Part shown: positions 17,235 to 25,525 of the stretch, piece after piece | Layout of the letters: each line of letters starts with the position of its first letter | Numbering within the stretch: position 1 is the first letter of the stretch | Assembly (NCBI GenBank): GCA_047947185.1 | Contig: CP170502.1 | Coordinates: forward strand, 4,774,001-4,838,000 | Direction of reading: 5' to 3' | Length of the DNA: 64,000 bases | DNA from: JANQJA01 sp047947185 | GTDB lineage: Bacteria; Pseudomonadota; Gammaproteobacteria; Pseudomonadales; Azotimanducaceae | Made by a program: the position numbers and the translations under genes | The notes under the pieces: model-generated | What the model saw: the letters and a program-made list of their open reading frames with translations, nothing else | What the model was told of the DNA's origin: nothing | The model's database searches: none

Positions 17235-17327
17235 CATGCAGTTGAAGCGGACGTGGCAACCTGTCGCACAAATTGCGTTCGCAATTTGTGCGACAGAACG
17301 TCCACGCCGCTTAACTGAGTGTTATGC
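17229..17327 (+). other. attC 14
   Basis: R'' AGCTAAC 17229-17235, R' GTTATGC 17321-17327, 99 bp. The embedded frame stops at TAG 17353-17355, five bases before ATG 17361. Confidence 0.95.
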
Positions 17328-17360
17328 GGCTATCGTAACCGAGAGCGACGCATAGGCATC

Positions 17361-17609
17361 ATGGCCGTAGAAGATTTCACGTTCACGCCATATTTCGAGA
17401 ATCGTGTTCTCGTTAAACGCCCCTATCTCACCAAAGAGATGTGCGTGTTTGTTGTGGAAAACGCGGTCCGCTCGGAGCCTCAGGAGCACAATCGGTTCAG
17501 GTTTTGGGCTCAGATCCCCGAATTGGGCAATCGGTACTTGCGCGTAGTAACCCTTGAGGAACAAACTACCATCCATAACGCCTTCCCGGACCGAGGGTTC
17601 AAGCCATGA
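17361..17609 (+). CDS. Small protein paired with DUF2283 gene (possible toxin)
   Basis: 82 residues. Begins AVEDFTFTPYFENRVLVKRPYL and has FRFWAQIPELGNRYLRVV, a beta-rich pattern like DUF4258/RelE-fold proteins usually found beside DUF2283 partners. The downstream gene overlaps it by ATGA. The pair fits a toxin-antitoxin-like module, but activity is not demonstrated and the DUF4258 match is by pattern only. It fills the first half of cassette 15. Confidence 0.75.
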   Translation: MAVEDFTFTPYFENRVLVKRPYLTKEMCVFVVENAVRSEPQEHNRFRFWAQIPELGNRYLRVVTLEEQTTIHNAFPDRGFKP

Positions 17610-17824
17610 AAATGAAATACTTCAAAGATACAGACTCGCTCTATATCGACCTTTCAGAAAGTCCGAGTGCCGAGAGCACGGAGGTATCTGAAGGTATCGT
17701 CCTGGACTACGACCGAGAGGGTAGGCTCGTTGGTATTGACATCGACAACGCCTCGAACAAAGTAAATCTCGATCGACTCATCGTCAGTAGTCTTCCTGGC
17801 AAGGTTGAAACAGACGCCGCATAA
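17606..17824 (+). CDS. DUF2283-domain protein (possible antitoxin)
   Basis: 72 residues with the DUF2283 pattern: MKYFKDTDSLYIDLSE near the start, GIVLDYDREGRLVGIDIDNAS in the middle. Such proteins are commonly encoded next to small DUF4258-type partners. Overlaps the upstream gene by 4 bases, implying translational coupling and matched expression. The stop TAA is inside R'' of attC 15. Confidence 0.85.
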   Translation: MKMKYFKDTDSLYIDLSESPSAESTEVSEGIVLDYDREGRLVGIDIDNASNKVNLDRLIVSSLPGKVETDAA

Positions 17825-17926
17825 CATGAAGTTCAAGTCGCTACGCTCGGACGTGCCAAACTGTCACTCAAATTGCGTTCGCAATTTCAGCGCCAGTTCG
17901 TCACGCCGCTTAACATGGTGTTATGC
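17819..17926 (+). other. attC 15
   Basis: R'' GCATAAC 17819-17825, R' GTTATGC 17920-17926, 108 bp. The R' core itself contains the ATG (17923) of the next gene; the embedded frame stops at TAG 17931-17933. Confidence 0.95.
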
Positions 17927-18027
17927 GTCTTAGCATTGTACTTGCCGCAACCCTGCTCCCCCCTCTGTCAGGATAGTTGTCGCGTCTCCATTTTTGTCCA
18001 TTGAGAGGGGGCGGCAAGGAATGAATA

Positions 18028-18525
18028 GTGAAGCGTTATCCGCAAGAGCAGAAAGAGGCAATCATCCAAAAGATGATGCCACCAATGAACAAGCGAGTAT
18101 CTGAACTGGTTGCAGAGACCGGCATCTCTGACGTTACCCTTTATACTTGGCGCAAGCAGGCAAGGAATGGAGGGTTAGTGGTGCCTGGAGATGGCAAGAA
18201 TCCGGAGAAGTGGTCAGCTGAAGAGAAGTTTCGTGTGGTGCTGGAAACAGCCCCGCTGAGCGCAGCAGAACTGGCCGAATACTGTCGCAAGAAAGGCTTG
18301 TATGCCGAACAGGTCGCGAGCTGGCGTGAAGCCTGTATCAAGGGCAACCTGACGGCTGCTGAACTCGATAAGGCGCAACGCGAACAATCCCGCCAGGACA
18401 AGCAGCAGATCAAGGCACTGGAGCGTGAACTGCGCCGTAAAGAGAAGGCGTTGGCCGAGGCCGCGGCGTTGCTGGTGCTGCGAAAAAAGGCCAATGCGAT
18501 CTGGGGGGAAGGAGAGGACGCATGA
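18028..18525 (+). CDS. IS3-family OrfA (copy 2)
   Basis: Same 165-residue HTH protein as at 14502, GTG start, ATGA overlap with OrfB. Likely binds the terminal repeats to assemble the transposition complex. Confidence 0.9.
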   Translation: MKRYPQEQKEAIIQKMMPPMNKRVSELVAETGISDVTLYTWRKQARNGGLVVPGDGKNPEKWSAEEKFRVVLETAPLSAAELAEYCRKKGLYAEQVASWREACIKGNLTAAELDKAQREQSRQDKQQIKALERELRRKEKALAEAAALLVLRKKANAIWGEGEDA

Positions 18526-19574
18526 TCAGTGCCTCGGATCGCAGCAACGCAATCACATTGATCGAAGAAGCTGTCACAGCAGGTGCGCGCAGGTTCAAGG
18601 CCTGTGGTGAATTGGGCATTACCATCCGCACGTTGCAACGCTGGACAGCAACAGGTGAGGTCAAAGTAGACGGCAGGCCGACCGCAACCAGACCAGCCCC
18701 GGCCCACAAACTCAGTGAAGCTGAGCGGGAAGAGATCCTGAGGGTTGCAAACAGCGAAGCCTATCAAAGCCTGCCGCCAAGCCAGATTGTGCCTGCACTG
18801 GCGGATCAAGGCCGATATCTCGCATCGGAATCAAGCTTCTATCGCGTTCTGCGCGATGCTGAGCAACAACATGCGCGTGGTCGCAGCCAGGCGCCTAAAC
18901 GCACTGCGCCGACGACCCACATCGCCACGGCACCGAATCAGGTTTGGTGCTGGGATATCACCTGGTTGCCAGGCCCTGCCAAAGGTGTCTTCTTCTACCT
19001 GTACCTCATCATGGATCTGTTCAGTCGCAAGATTGTGGGCTGGGAAATCCACGAGCAGGAGTCGGCTGAAGATGCGGCCAGCCTGGTGAGTCGCACACAC
19101 TTGCGGGAGCAGGTAGGAGCCAATGTGCTGGTATTGCACTCGGATAATGGCAGTCCGATGAAGGGCGCCTCACTGGTGGTTACGCTGGATCGACTGGGCG
19201 TGGCAAGCTCTTACAGTCGGCCTCGTGTAAGCAACGACAACGCGTTTGCGGAATCCCTGTTCCGCACCTGCAAGTATCGTCCAGACTATCCGTACAAGGG
19301 CTTTGCGAGCCTGACAGACGCCAGACAATGGGTGCTTGAGTTCACGCATTGGTACAACTATCGACACAAGCACAGTGGTATCAAGTTTATAACACCCAGT
19401 CAGCGTCATGATGGTGAAGCCACCGCTGTCATGCGACAGCGCAAACAGGTGTACGAAATGGCAAGGGCGAACAATCCCGCCAGGTGGAGTGGACAGGTCA
19501 GAAACTGGAACCTACCGATGGCAGTTCAATTGAATCCGGCAAATGCCGCGCAAGAAAAACAGGCTGTATCTTGA
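18522..19574 (+). CDS. IS3-family OrfB transposase (copy 2)
   Basis: 350 residues, identical to the copy at 14996, with the DDE core (WDITWLP, LHSDNGSP, NDNAFAESLF). Intact. Confidence 0.93.
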   Translation: MISASDRSNAITLIEEAVTAGARRFKACGELGITIRTLQRWTATGEVKVDGRPTATRPAPAHKLSEAEREEILRVANSEAYQSLPPSQIVPALADQGRYLASESSFYRVLRDAEQQHARGRSQAPKRTAPTTHIATAPNQVWCWDITWLPGPAKGVFFYLYLIMDLFSRKIVGWEIHEQESAEDAASLVSRTHLREQVGANVLVLHSDNGSPMKGASLVVTLDRLGVASSYSRPRVSNDNAFAESLFRTCKYRPDYPYKGFASLTDARQWVLEFTHWYNYRHKHSGIKFITPSQRHDGEATAVMRQRKQVYEMARANNPARWSGQVRNWNLPMAVQLNPANAAQEKQAVS

Positions 19575-20029
19575 AGATTGACGCGACAACTATGTTGACA
19601 ACCACCGGCTCTCAGGTTGCGAAGGACCCGAAGAGTCTTCGATAGTGAGGCCGTGCTTTGATGAGGGCGCGGAATTTGTAATGCCTACGAGCGGCATTGG
19701 GGACAAGACAGCGTACTTTAACAGCCTAGATGCTCGAGGCATGAAGTATGTAGTCGCGACAACTACCTTCGGAAGCGAACTTCAGGAGTACATTTGCTCC
19801 ACTGAATATGACGAAGACTATTTCGTTGAAGCACTATGGATTTCTAGAGGCGCGCCCAGCACGATAGACTACGAATATGTGTACGATAACCCCTCTAATC
19901 AAGATCGATTCGCCTCGGAACTAGAAAAACTACAGATAGATTTTGTGACGTACCATGGACTTGTGTATACAAGAGTCATCGATCATCTAAAGGTCAAAGA
20001 AGTTAAAGATCGCCTGGACTAAAGGAGAC

Positions 20030-20124
20030 GCATAACATGAAGTTGAAGCTGACCTGGCAACCTGTCACGCCAATTGCATTCGCAATTGCCGCGCCAGAAC
20101 GTCCAGGCAGCTTAACTTGGTGTT
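20030..20124 (+). other. attC 16 (split by IS1182-family copy 2)
   Basis: R'' GCATAAC 20030-20036. The site is cut at GTT 20122-20124 and resumes as GTTATGT 21904-21910. The intact site would be 99 bp, with its frame ending at TGA 21927-21929 over the next ATG. Confidence 0.92.
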
Positions 20125-21903
20125 GAGGCTGTAGAAAAACCCGCCATTAGTCGATTTTTCCCTCCAACGAGCACCGTCACTGTAATAAAATCGTTAGAAC
20201 TTCTGCTGAGTAGACGCCATGGCTCGCTACATCCCCGAAGATCAAAGCAAACTGCTGCCGGTCATCTTCTCGCAGCAGATCACCCCCGGGACCTTTGAGC
20301 ACACTGTCACGTTCCTGATCGATGAACACCTCGATATGTCGGTGTTTGATGCACGCTACAAGAACGATGAGACAGGCCGCCCTGCTTACAACCCGGCGAT
20401 GTTGTTGCGAGTGATACTGTCAGCGTATGCACGTGGCCATACCTCGAGCCGCCAGATTGAGCAGCTGTGCCGCGAGAACGTGGTGTTCATGGCGCTCTCA
20501 GGTGACAGCCAGCCGCACTTCACGACGTTTGCCCGATTCATATCCGAGATGGGCGATGTGGTGCAGTCGTTGTTCACGCAGGTCCTGTTGGTCTGTGATC
20601 AGGAGGGGTTGATCGGCGGGCATATGTTCGCGATTGATGGTTGCAAGATGCCATCGAATGCCTCGCGGCGGTGGTCTGGCACCAAGTCAGAGCTGGACAA
20701 GAAACACAAGAAGATCGACCAGGCGGTGCGTCGCATGCTGCAGAAACACCGTGAAGAAGACGACTCCGGGCAAGTCAATGATCAGACGCGGCGGGCTGCC
20801 GAAGAGAAAAACATAGAATCCCTGCGCAAGGCATCACAAAAGATAAAAAAGCACTGCGCGGCGGCTGAGGAACGCACAGGCCAGTCGGGGAAACCCGTGA
20901 AAGGCAATATCACGGACAACGATAGTGCCAACATGCTGACCTCGCATGGTGGCATCCAGGGCTACAACGGTGTCGCAGCAGTGGATGACCAGCATCAGAT
21001 CGTCATTGCGGCGGAGGCGTTTGGTCAAGGTCCTGAAAACAATCTATTAGCGCCGATCGTAGACCAGGTTCGCACTCGCCTGGGTGATGACTATGTCCGG
21101 GATGCGTTAATGACCGCGGACGCAGGCTTTCATTCAGCAAATACGCTCGCGTTCTGTGAACAGGAAAACCTGAATGCACTGATCGCCGATGGCAACTTCA
21201 GAAAGCGGGATCCGCGGTTTGCGGACCGCGACCGTCATCAACCAAAAGCGCGGCAGGCGAACCACTTCAGGTCTGCCGACTTCGACTATGATCCTGTTGT
21301 CCAGACCTGCCGCTGCCCCGCAGGGAAATCGCTGAAGCGAAGTCACACATACATCGCGAGTGACGTCGAGTACGTGAGTTTCGTGGGCCGGCTGAGTGAG
21401 TGCCGCGGCTGCCCACTGGAAGCGCGATGTATGCGCAAAGGCGCAACTGTGCGTGGTCGCCAGGTGTCGTTCAGGTCGTCCGAGTCAACCGGCAGGACGT
21501 CGCCAGTAGAACGAATGAAGACGCGGATAGACAGCCCGGAGGGGCGTTACCACTACAGCCGGCGATTGGGTGCAGTAGAGCCAGTATTTGGCAATATCAA
21601 CACCACGAAGCGCCTGAACCGGTTTAGCTTGCGTGGCAGGCACAAGGTGAACGGGCAGTGGTTGATGTTCTGCCTGGTCCACAACGTAGAGAAACTACAG
21701 CGGTATGGACAACTGGGTCGGTAAAGGCGTAAAAGAGAATCTTTGCTGTGTCTGAAGCCGTCAGTATCGGCTTTCGATGCTTGAATCGAGATTGGCTGGT
21801 TCGTTGAATACACCAGTTGGGGAGCCGCACGAAATGAACAATACGCGAAATATCCGATCGTCCTCGCCGCATGCGTGTGTTGAACGGCTTTTTCTACAGC
21901 CTC
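20125..21903 (+). mobile_element. IS1182-family element, copy 2
   Basis: 1779 bp, same inverted ends and length as copy 1. Flanked by GTT on both sides (20122-20124, 21904-21906): the same target position in a different attC, same orientation. Confidence 0.9.
20219..21724 (+). CDS. IS1182-family transposase (copy 2)
   Basis: 501 residues, identical to the protein at 11662. DNA differs by six silent changes clustered in about 120 bases of the N-terminal coding part, while the remainder appears identical. Intact. Confidence 0.92.
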   Translation: MARYIPEDQSKLLPVIFSQQITPGTFEHTVTFLIDEHLDMSVFDARYKNDETGRPAYNPAMLLRVILSAYARGHTSSRQIEQLCRENVVFMALSGDSQPHFTTFARFISEMGDVVQSLFTQVLLVCDQEGLIGGHMFAIDGCKMPSNASRRWSGTKSELDKKHKKIDQAVRRMLQKHREEDDSGQVNDQTRRAAEEKNIESLRKASQKIKKHCAAAEERTGQSGKPVKGNITDNDSANMLTSHGGIQGYNGVAAVDDQHQIVIAAEAFGQGPENNLLAPIVDQVRTRLGDDYVRDALMTADAGFHSANTLAFCEQENLNALIADGNFRKRDPRFADRDRHQPKARQANHFRSADFDYDPVVQTCRCPAGKSLKRSHTYIASDVEYVSFVGRLSECRGCPLEARCMRKGATVRGRQVSFRSSESTGRTSPVERMKTRIDSPEGRYHYSRRLGAVEPVFGNINTTKRLNRFSLRGRHKVNGQWLMFCLVHNVEKLQRYGQLGR

Positions 21904-21925
21904 GTTATGTGTCAGAGGCTGCACG

Positions 21926-22468
21926 ATGAAGTTGGAGAAAATAGGCCAATGGATCAGTATTTTCGCAAACGTTGGTGTTCTAGTTGGCTTTATTTTCGTT
22001 GCTTATCAGCTTCAACTGAACACCAAAGCCCTACAAACATCTTCTATTCATAAGACAAATGAACTCTTCGCTAACCTTGAAACTAGTTTGATGGGGGATA
22101 CTGCGAATGAAGCGTTTGCCAGTGCGATGATTGATCCTAAAGAACTCACTCCCGGCCAGATTTCACAAATCTGGAGCCTTCATTCTTTAGGACTGTTCGT
22201 AGCAACACAGACATATTTGGATTATAGAAATGGGGTTGTATCGCAAGAACAATGGGATCTTGCTTCACAGCAGTATATTGGCTATATCAATCATCCTGTC
22301 GGGCTTAACATCTGGAACAAAAGTAAAGCGCTCTATACCGATCCTTTGATGATCGAGTTCGTGGAAGCTATCGATGAAAAACTGAATCGTACGCCTGAAA
22401 ACTTAACTCAGAGCATATTCTTGGAATTAGTTGAAGAACTGTCCATAGAGGAAAAGGAAGACACATAA
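21926..22468 (+). CDS. Single-TM cassette protein, NWEAIGA-like family (copy 2 of 5)
   Basis: 180 residues with the plan of the 6653 protein: short polar start, one membrane helix (ISIFANVGVLVGFIFVAYQL) followed by QLNTKAL, then a helical domain with YLDYRNGVVSQEQWDLA matching the YxxG-[IVL]-x-x-E-x-W pattern of its relatives. This is the most diverged of the five. ATG 21926 would overlap the stop of the reconstructed attC 16 frame. The IS1182 element sits just upstream. Stop in R''. Function unknown. Confidence 0.78.
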   Translation: MKLEKIGQWISIFANVGVLVGFIFVAYQLQLNTKALQTSSIHKTNELFANLETSLMGDTANEAFASAMIDPKELTPGQISQIWSLHSLGLFVATQTYLDYRNGVVSQEQWDLASQQYIGYINHPVGLNIWNKSKALYTDPLMIEFVEAIDEKLNRTPENLTQSIFLELVEELSIEEKEDT

Positions 22469-22588
22469 CATGTGGTTGAAGTACGCTGCGTTCCCTTCGG
22501 TCACTCCACCGGACAGTCCTAAGTGTCATTTAAATTGCGAACGCAATTTAACCGCCACTCAGGTCTGCCGCTTAACCAGGTGTTATGT
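22463..22588 (+). other. attC 17
   Basis: R'' ACATAAC 22463-22469, R' GTTATGT 22582-22588, 126 bp. The embedded frame stops at TGA 22620-22622, just past ATG 22610. Confidence 0.95.
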
Positions 22589-22609
22589 GCCTACGGGGGA
22601 GGTGTTGCG

Positions 22610-22993
22610 ATGTCTAAGGTGATTCCCGTTGATGCTTCAGCGTACTCGTTCAACATTTATCGCGATCTTTCAATAGAGCCTCATCAGCGAAAGCCCGGCC
22701 CCCCTGAAAGAATTGACGGTATCACAGTCGGCATTCTCACTTTGACAGAGAATGCACCACACAACGGTGAGATGCACCCAGACGGAGATGAGATCTTGCA
22801 TGTAATCTCCGGTAAAGTCAGAGTTTCCTGCGACTCTTCGCCAGACGAAGACTTAATACTAGGGCCGGGTGACACATGCATCGTTCCGAAGGGAGAGTGG
22901 CATAAGGTTTCGCTAGTTGAAGAAACGAAGCTTATCCACATTACTCCAGGACCGAATGGTGATCATCGACCGCTTGAAACAGACGGCACATAA
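22610..22993 (+). CDS. Cupin-domain protein (cassette 18; duplicate of 30381)
   Basis: 127 residues, single cupin: GEMHPDGDEILHVISGKVRV is motif 1 with His/Asp/Glu ligands and LGPGDTCIVPKGEWHKV is motif 2. Small cupins of this kind bind a metal and act as enzymes or ligand sensors; substrate unknown. Strong GGGGGAGG ribosome site. A second cassette at 30381 carries almost the same gene and the same attC, so this is a whole-cassette duplication. Stop TAA in R''. Confidence 0.88.
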   Translation: MSKVIPVDASAYSFNIYRDLSIEPHQRKPGPPERIDGITVGILTLTENAPHNGEMHPDGDEILHVISGKVRVSCDSSPDEDLILGPGDTCIVPKGEWHKVSLVEETKLIHITPGPNGDHRPLETDGT

Positions 22994-23119
22994 CATGCAG
23001 TTGAAGCCGGTCGCTATCGCTCCCTCGGACGTGCCACTCCAGGCTGCGTTTGCAAATGGCTTCGCCATTCTGTCGCAAACGCAGCCTTCCGTGTCCCGCC
23101 GCTTAACTGGGTGTTATGT
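22988..23119 (+). other. attC 18
   Basis: R'' ACATAAC 22988-22994, R' GTTATGT 23113-23119, 132 bp; essentially identical to attC 32 up to the core. The embedded frame stops at TGA 23139-23141, overlapping ATG 23138. Confidence 0.95.
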
Positions 23120-23137
23120 GCCTAGCGAGATCGCGCA

Positions 23138-23461
23138 ATGATCGTTACTGCCTGGAACAACGGAAAGAATCATAAGTCTGGGGCTGGGTACGGGTTCAAG
23201 CTAAAGGCCAATGATAGAGATAGGGAAATTGACCGACGCTGGAAAAGCGTTGTGGTAAAACTCCCCAACGGAGTCGAAGTTGAGGCCAACGTAGATAAAG
23301 CGTCTTTTTGGGCAAAATCCTGTCGCGAAATAATAAACCAAGAGTTTGGAATGTGGCTCATCCAGAATCGCTATGCGCCTTGGAAGAAGGGGAGTCCACC
23401 TCAATTCTTACTCGAACATACGTCGGGCAATCATTTTCGATTGCGGGGAGGCGGTGGGTAG
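23138..23461 (+). CDS. Hypothetical protein, first gene of two-gene cassette 19
   Basis: 107 residues starting MIVTAWNNGKNHKSGAGYGF. It has a basic, beta-rich look (WKSVVVKLPNGVEVEANVD) and a conserved-looking WLIQNRYAPWKKGSPPQF near the C-terminus. I have an impression that similar proteins occur widely in bacteria without an assigned function, but cannot name a family. ATG overlaps the attC 18 frame stop (ATGA). The next gene starts two bases after its stop, which points to a functional pair. Confidence 0.75.
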   Translation: MIVTAWNNGKNHKSGAGYGFKLKANDRDREIDRRWKSVVVKLPNGVEVEANVDKASFWAKSCREIINQEFGMWLIQNRYAPWKKGSPPQFLLEHTSGNHFRLRGGGG

Positions 23462-23462
23462 C

Positions 23463-23750
23463 ATGTCAAATCATCGTGCAGCAATCGAAAAACTCTTTGT
23501 CGAAATGGCTGATCAAGTACTGGCGTTCGTAAAGGAGGTAGAATCGGCATTTGCCGACCGCTGGGTACCGGCGACCTATATCAAGAATCAACTTGATCTG
23601 AAGAAAGATAGTTATCCGATTGAGAATGAGATACAGAATCGAACAGGGTGGTTTTTCGCTACGTTGGCTAGAAACCTACAAGATAGGGGGCAGGTTGAAT
23701 TTCGCAAAGAAGGAAACCGTTCGTACTATCGATCGGCATCCGGCACATAA
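23463..23750 (+). CDS. Hypothetical winged-helix-like protein, second gene of cassette 19
   Basis: 95 residues. The segment VPATYIKNQLDLKKDSYP followed by GWFFATLARNLQDRGQVEFRKEGNRSYYRS looks like a small winged-helix DNA-binding fold with a wing hairpin; this is a pattern judgement only. It starts one base after the upstream TAG (TAG-C-ATG) and stops inside R''. With the upstream gene it may form a regulator/effector pair such as a toxin-antitoxin or small defence module. Confidence 0.72.
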   Translation: MSNHRAAIEKLFVEMADQVLAFVKEVESAFADRWVPATYIKNQLDLKKDSYPIENEIQNRTGWFFATLARNLQDRGQVEFRKEGNRSYYRSASGT

Positions 23751-23861
23751 CAAAAAGTTGAAGCCGTTCGCTACGCTTACTCGGACCGCCAAAGTCGTCA
23801 CGCCTTTTGCGTTCCGCAAAAGCCGCGCCAACTTCGTCGGCCGCTTAACTTGGTGTTAGGT
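23745..23861 (+). other. attC 19
   Basis: R'' ACATAAC 23745-23751, R' GTTAGGT 23855-23861, 117 bp. The embedded frame stops at TAG 23857-23859, nine bases before ATG 23869. Confidence 0.95.
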
Positions 23862-23868
23862 GCGCATC

Positions 23869-24276
23869 ATGTCTACGAGCGCGATCATAGTAATGGCAGT
23901 TCTCATTGCTTTTGGAGTCATAGCATTTCGGGCAAATCTTGAGCGCAAGAAGCATCAATCTCAGATTGAAAGCTTCGTATCGGAGGTCTTCGCTGGCCAA
24001 CCTTGCATTCCTGAAGTGAAGTCCCAGTTCGTCTACGGTACACCGTGCTTCTCTATGAGATTCCGAACCGAAGCTGATAAAGATCAGGCCATATCGAACG
24101 GATTAACCGACCACTTCACTAAGCTCGTACAAACAGCCTATGGCCATTTGAAGGTGCGCGGAGAGAGTTTCGATGCTGTACAAGCGATTGCAATCTTCTC
24201 GCTGGAGGATGAAGATCGATGGGAAAAGGAAGCTGCCGCGATCAAGGCAGATCGAGACGGAAAGCGGCGCACCTAA
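23869..24276 (+). CDS. N-terminal TM-anchored hypothetical protein (cassette 20)
   Basis: 135 residues: one membrane helix (AIIVMAVLIAFGVIAF), a basic junction (RANLERKKHQ) and an extramembrane domain with a Cys pair (QPCIPE, GTPCFSM) and FSLEDEDRWEKEA near the end. Unrecognised. A GTG at 23860 is in frame, but ATG 23869 gives the normal spacing after the core TAG. Stop in R''. Confidence 0.75.
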   Translation: MSTSAIIVMAVLIAFGVIAFRANLERKKHQSQIESFVSEVFAGQPCIPEVKSQFVYGTPCFSMRFRTEADKDQAISNGLTDHFTKLVQTAYGHLKVRGESFDAVQAIAIFSLEDEDRWEKEAAAIKADRDGKRRT

Positions 24277-24369
24277 CATGAGGATGAAGCTGACGAAGGA
24301 ACCTGTCACGTCAATTGCTGGCGCAATTGCCGCGCCAGAACCGCTTCGCAGCTTATCCTGGTGTTATAT
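24271..24369 (+). other. attC 20
   Basis: R'' ACCTAAC 24271-24277, R' GTTATAT 24363-24369, 99 bp. The embedded frame ends at TAG 24386-24388 in the ORF-less cassette. Confidence 0.95.
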
Positions 24370-24858
24370 GCCGGAGAGGGGGCAGTAGTCCTTTGCGCTT
24401 ATCGTGGTATCACGAGATCTTAAAGTACAGTTTTGGGTCGTGCATTTACCGAGTATCAATGAACACCCGCAGAGCAGATTTCGAGGCGGTATCTGATAGT
24501 GTCATTGTCGAGAGTAGTCTCTAACACAACTCGACGCTCCCATGGATCGAGTCATCTCTGTCCCTCTAAGAGATGAGATAGAGGTCGGTGCGGTCTGTGC
24601 CTGGCGCAAGGTCCGTCCGTGACACAACATCTGGCCTGCTTGGTACGCTCGCATTCTTGCGGTAATGTATTGGCATCCACCCTGCGAGGGCCTCAATTTG
24701 TTTGCACCGTACCTGTTTCAGCCTGGTCAGCATCATCAGACGCCGGCATATAACATGGGGTTGAAGTCGTTCGCTGCGCTCACTCGGACGTGGCAACCTG
24801 TCGCACAAATTGCGTGCGCAATTTCTGCGCCAGAACGTCCACGCCGCTTAACCCGGTG
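24364..24858 (+). other. ORF-less cassette family A, copy 3
   Basis: 495 bp, no gene seen. Carries GTCCTTTGCGCTTATCGTGG near the 5' end and TTGGTA-N17-TAATGT near 24640-24668. Its middle is the most diverged after copy 8, yet these two blocks are kept. Precedes the TM-family gene at 24882. Confidence 0.8.
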
Positions 24859-24864
24859 TTATGC
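24748..24864 (+). other. attC 21
   Basis: R'' ATATAAC 24748-24754, R' GTTATGC 24858-24864, 117 bp. The embedded frame stops at TGA 24890-24892, 8 bases past ATG 24882. Confidence 0.95.
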
Positions 24865-24881
24865 GCCTCTGAGACATCGCA

Positions 24882-25385
24882 ATGACCCTTGAGGATTTAG
24901 GAAACCTAGGCGACTTTTTGGGAGCGATCGGTGTGATTGCTACCCTGATCTATTTGGCAGTACAGATACGTCAGGGATCGGTTCAGACCGCGATGAACAC
25001 CAAGGCCATTCATGCAACGGCGTTTCAGAACTTGATCGATCATCATGCGAACCTCCAGATGGAACTCGTAATTCACCCAGAGTTGCGAAACGCAATAAAC
25101 AAAGCTCGATCTCAAGAAACAAATTCCCTTACAGAGGAAGAACTGCAGCTGCACGGTATGTTCACGACAAACCAAATGCGTTCTTTCTACAATGCATTTG
25201 TGCTCCACTCGGAAGGTTTGATTCGAAGGGAGCAATGGGAGATTTTCAGACCCAACATCACCAGAGTTGTGAACTCTAAGGCATTTTCGAGGTTTTGGTC
25301 ATCGAACAGCCACGCCTATCCAGAGGAGTTCCAGGCGGTGATTAACTCAATAATTGCAAACAACGATGAAGCTAACGGCGCATAA
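24882..25385 (+). CDS. Single-TM cassette protein, NWEAIGA-like family (copy 3 of 5)
   Basis: 167 residues: TLEDLGNLGDFLGA, one membrane helix ending TLIYLAVQIRQGS, then a helical domain with FYNAFVLHSEGLIRREQWEIF, matching the relatives at 6653, 21926, 26815 and 29817. The junction [TS]LIYL-x2-Q[IL][RK] is the best family signature. Function unknown; probably a membrane-tethered cytoplasmic domain. It follows an ORF-less cassette that may carry a promoter. Stop in R''. Confidence 0.8.
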   Translation: MTLEDLGNLGDFLGAIGVIATLIYLAVQIRQGSVQTAMNTKAIHATAFQNLIDHHANLQMELVIHPELRNAINKARSQETNSLTEEELQLHGMFTTNQMRSFYNAFVLHSEGLIRREQWEIFRPNITRVVNSKAFSRFWSSNSHAYPEEFQAVINSIIANNDEANGA

Positions 25386-25520
25386 CATTCAGTTTAAGTC
25401 GCCGTACTCGCTACGCTCGTACGGCTCGGACGCACCTACTCCGCGTTCAACTGTGAATGGCTTCGCCATTTTGTCACAGTTGCTCGCTCCGCAGTTGCGC
25501 CGCTTAACTGGGTGTTAGGC
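25380..25520 (+). other. attC 22
   Basis: R'' GCATAAC 25380-25386, R' GTTAGGC 25514-25520, 141 bp. The embedded frame stops at TAG 25516-25518, seven bases before ATG 25526. Confidence 0.95.
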
Positions 25521-25525
25521 AACTC

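Larger units (their letters stand above)
17959..19607 (+). mobile_element. IS3-family element, copy 2
   Basis: 1649 bp, same ends as copy 1, flanked by GCTC (17955-17958 and 19608-19611). No base difference from copy 1 noticed, which implies recent movement. Confidence 0.93.
17923..20022 (+). pseudogene. Lipoprotein gene of cassette 16 interrupted by IS3-family copy 2
   Basis: Joining 17923-17958 to 19612-20022 after removing the IS and one GCTC copy gives a 148-residue protein starting MRLSIVLAATLLSGCEG, a clear lipoprotein signal with lipobox LSGC. The mature part (ARGMKYVVATTTFGSELQEY) is unrecognised. The start ATG lies inside the attC 15 core site. The IS splits the signal peptide one codon before SGC, so the present gene is dead. 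Confidence 0.85.
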
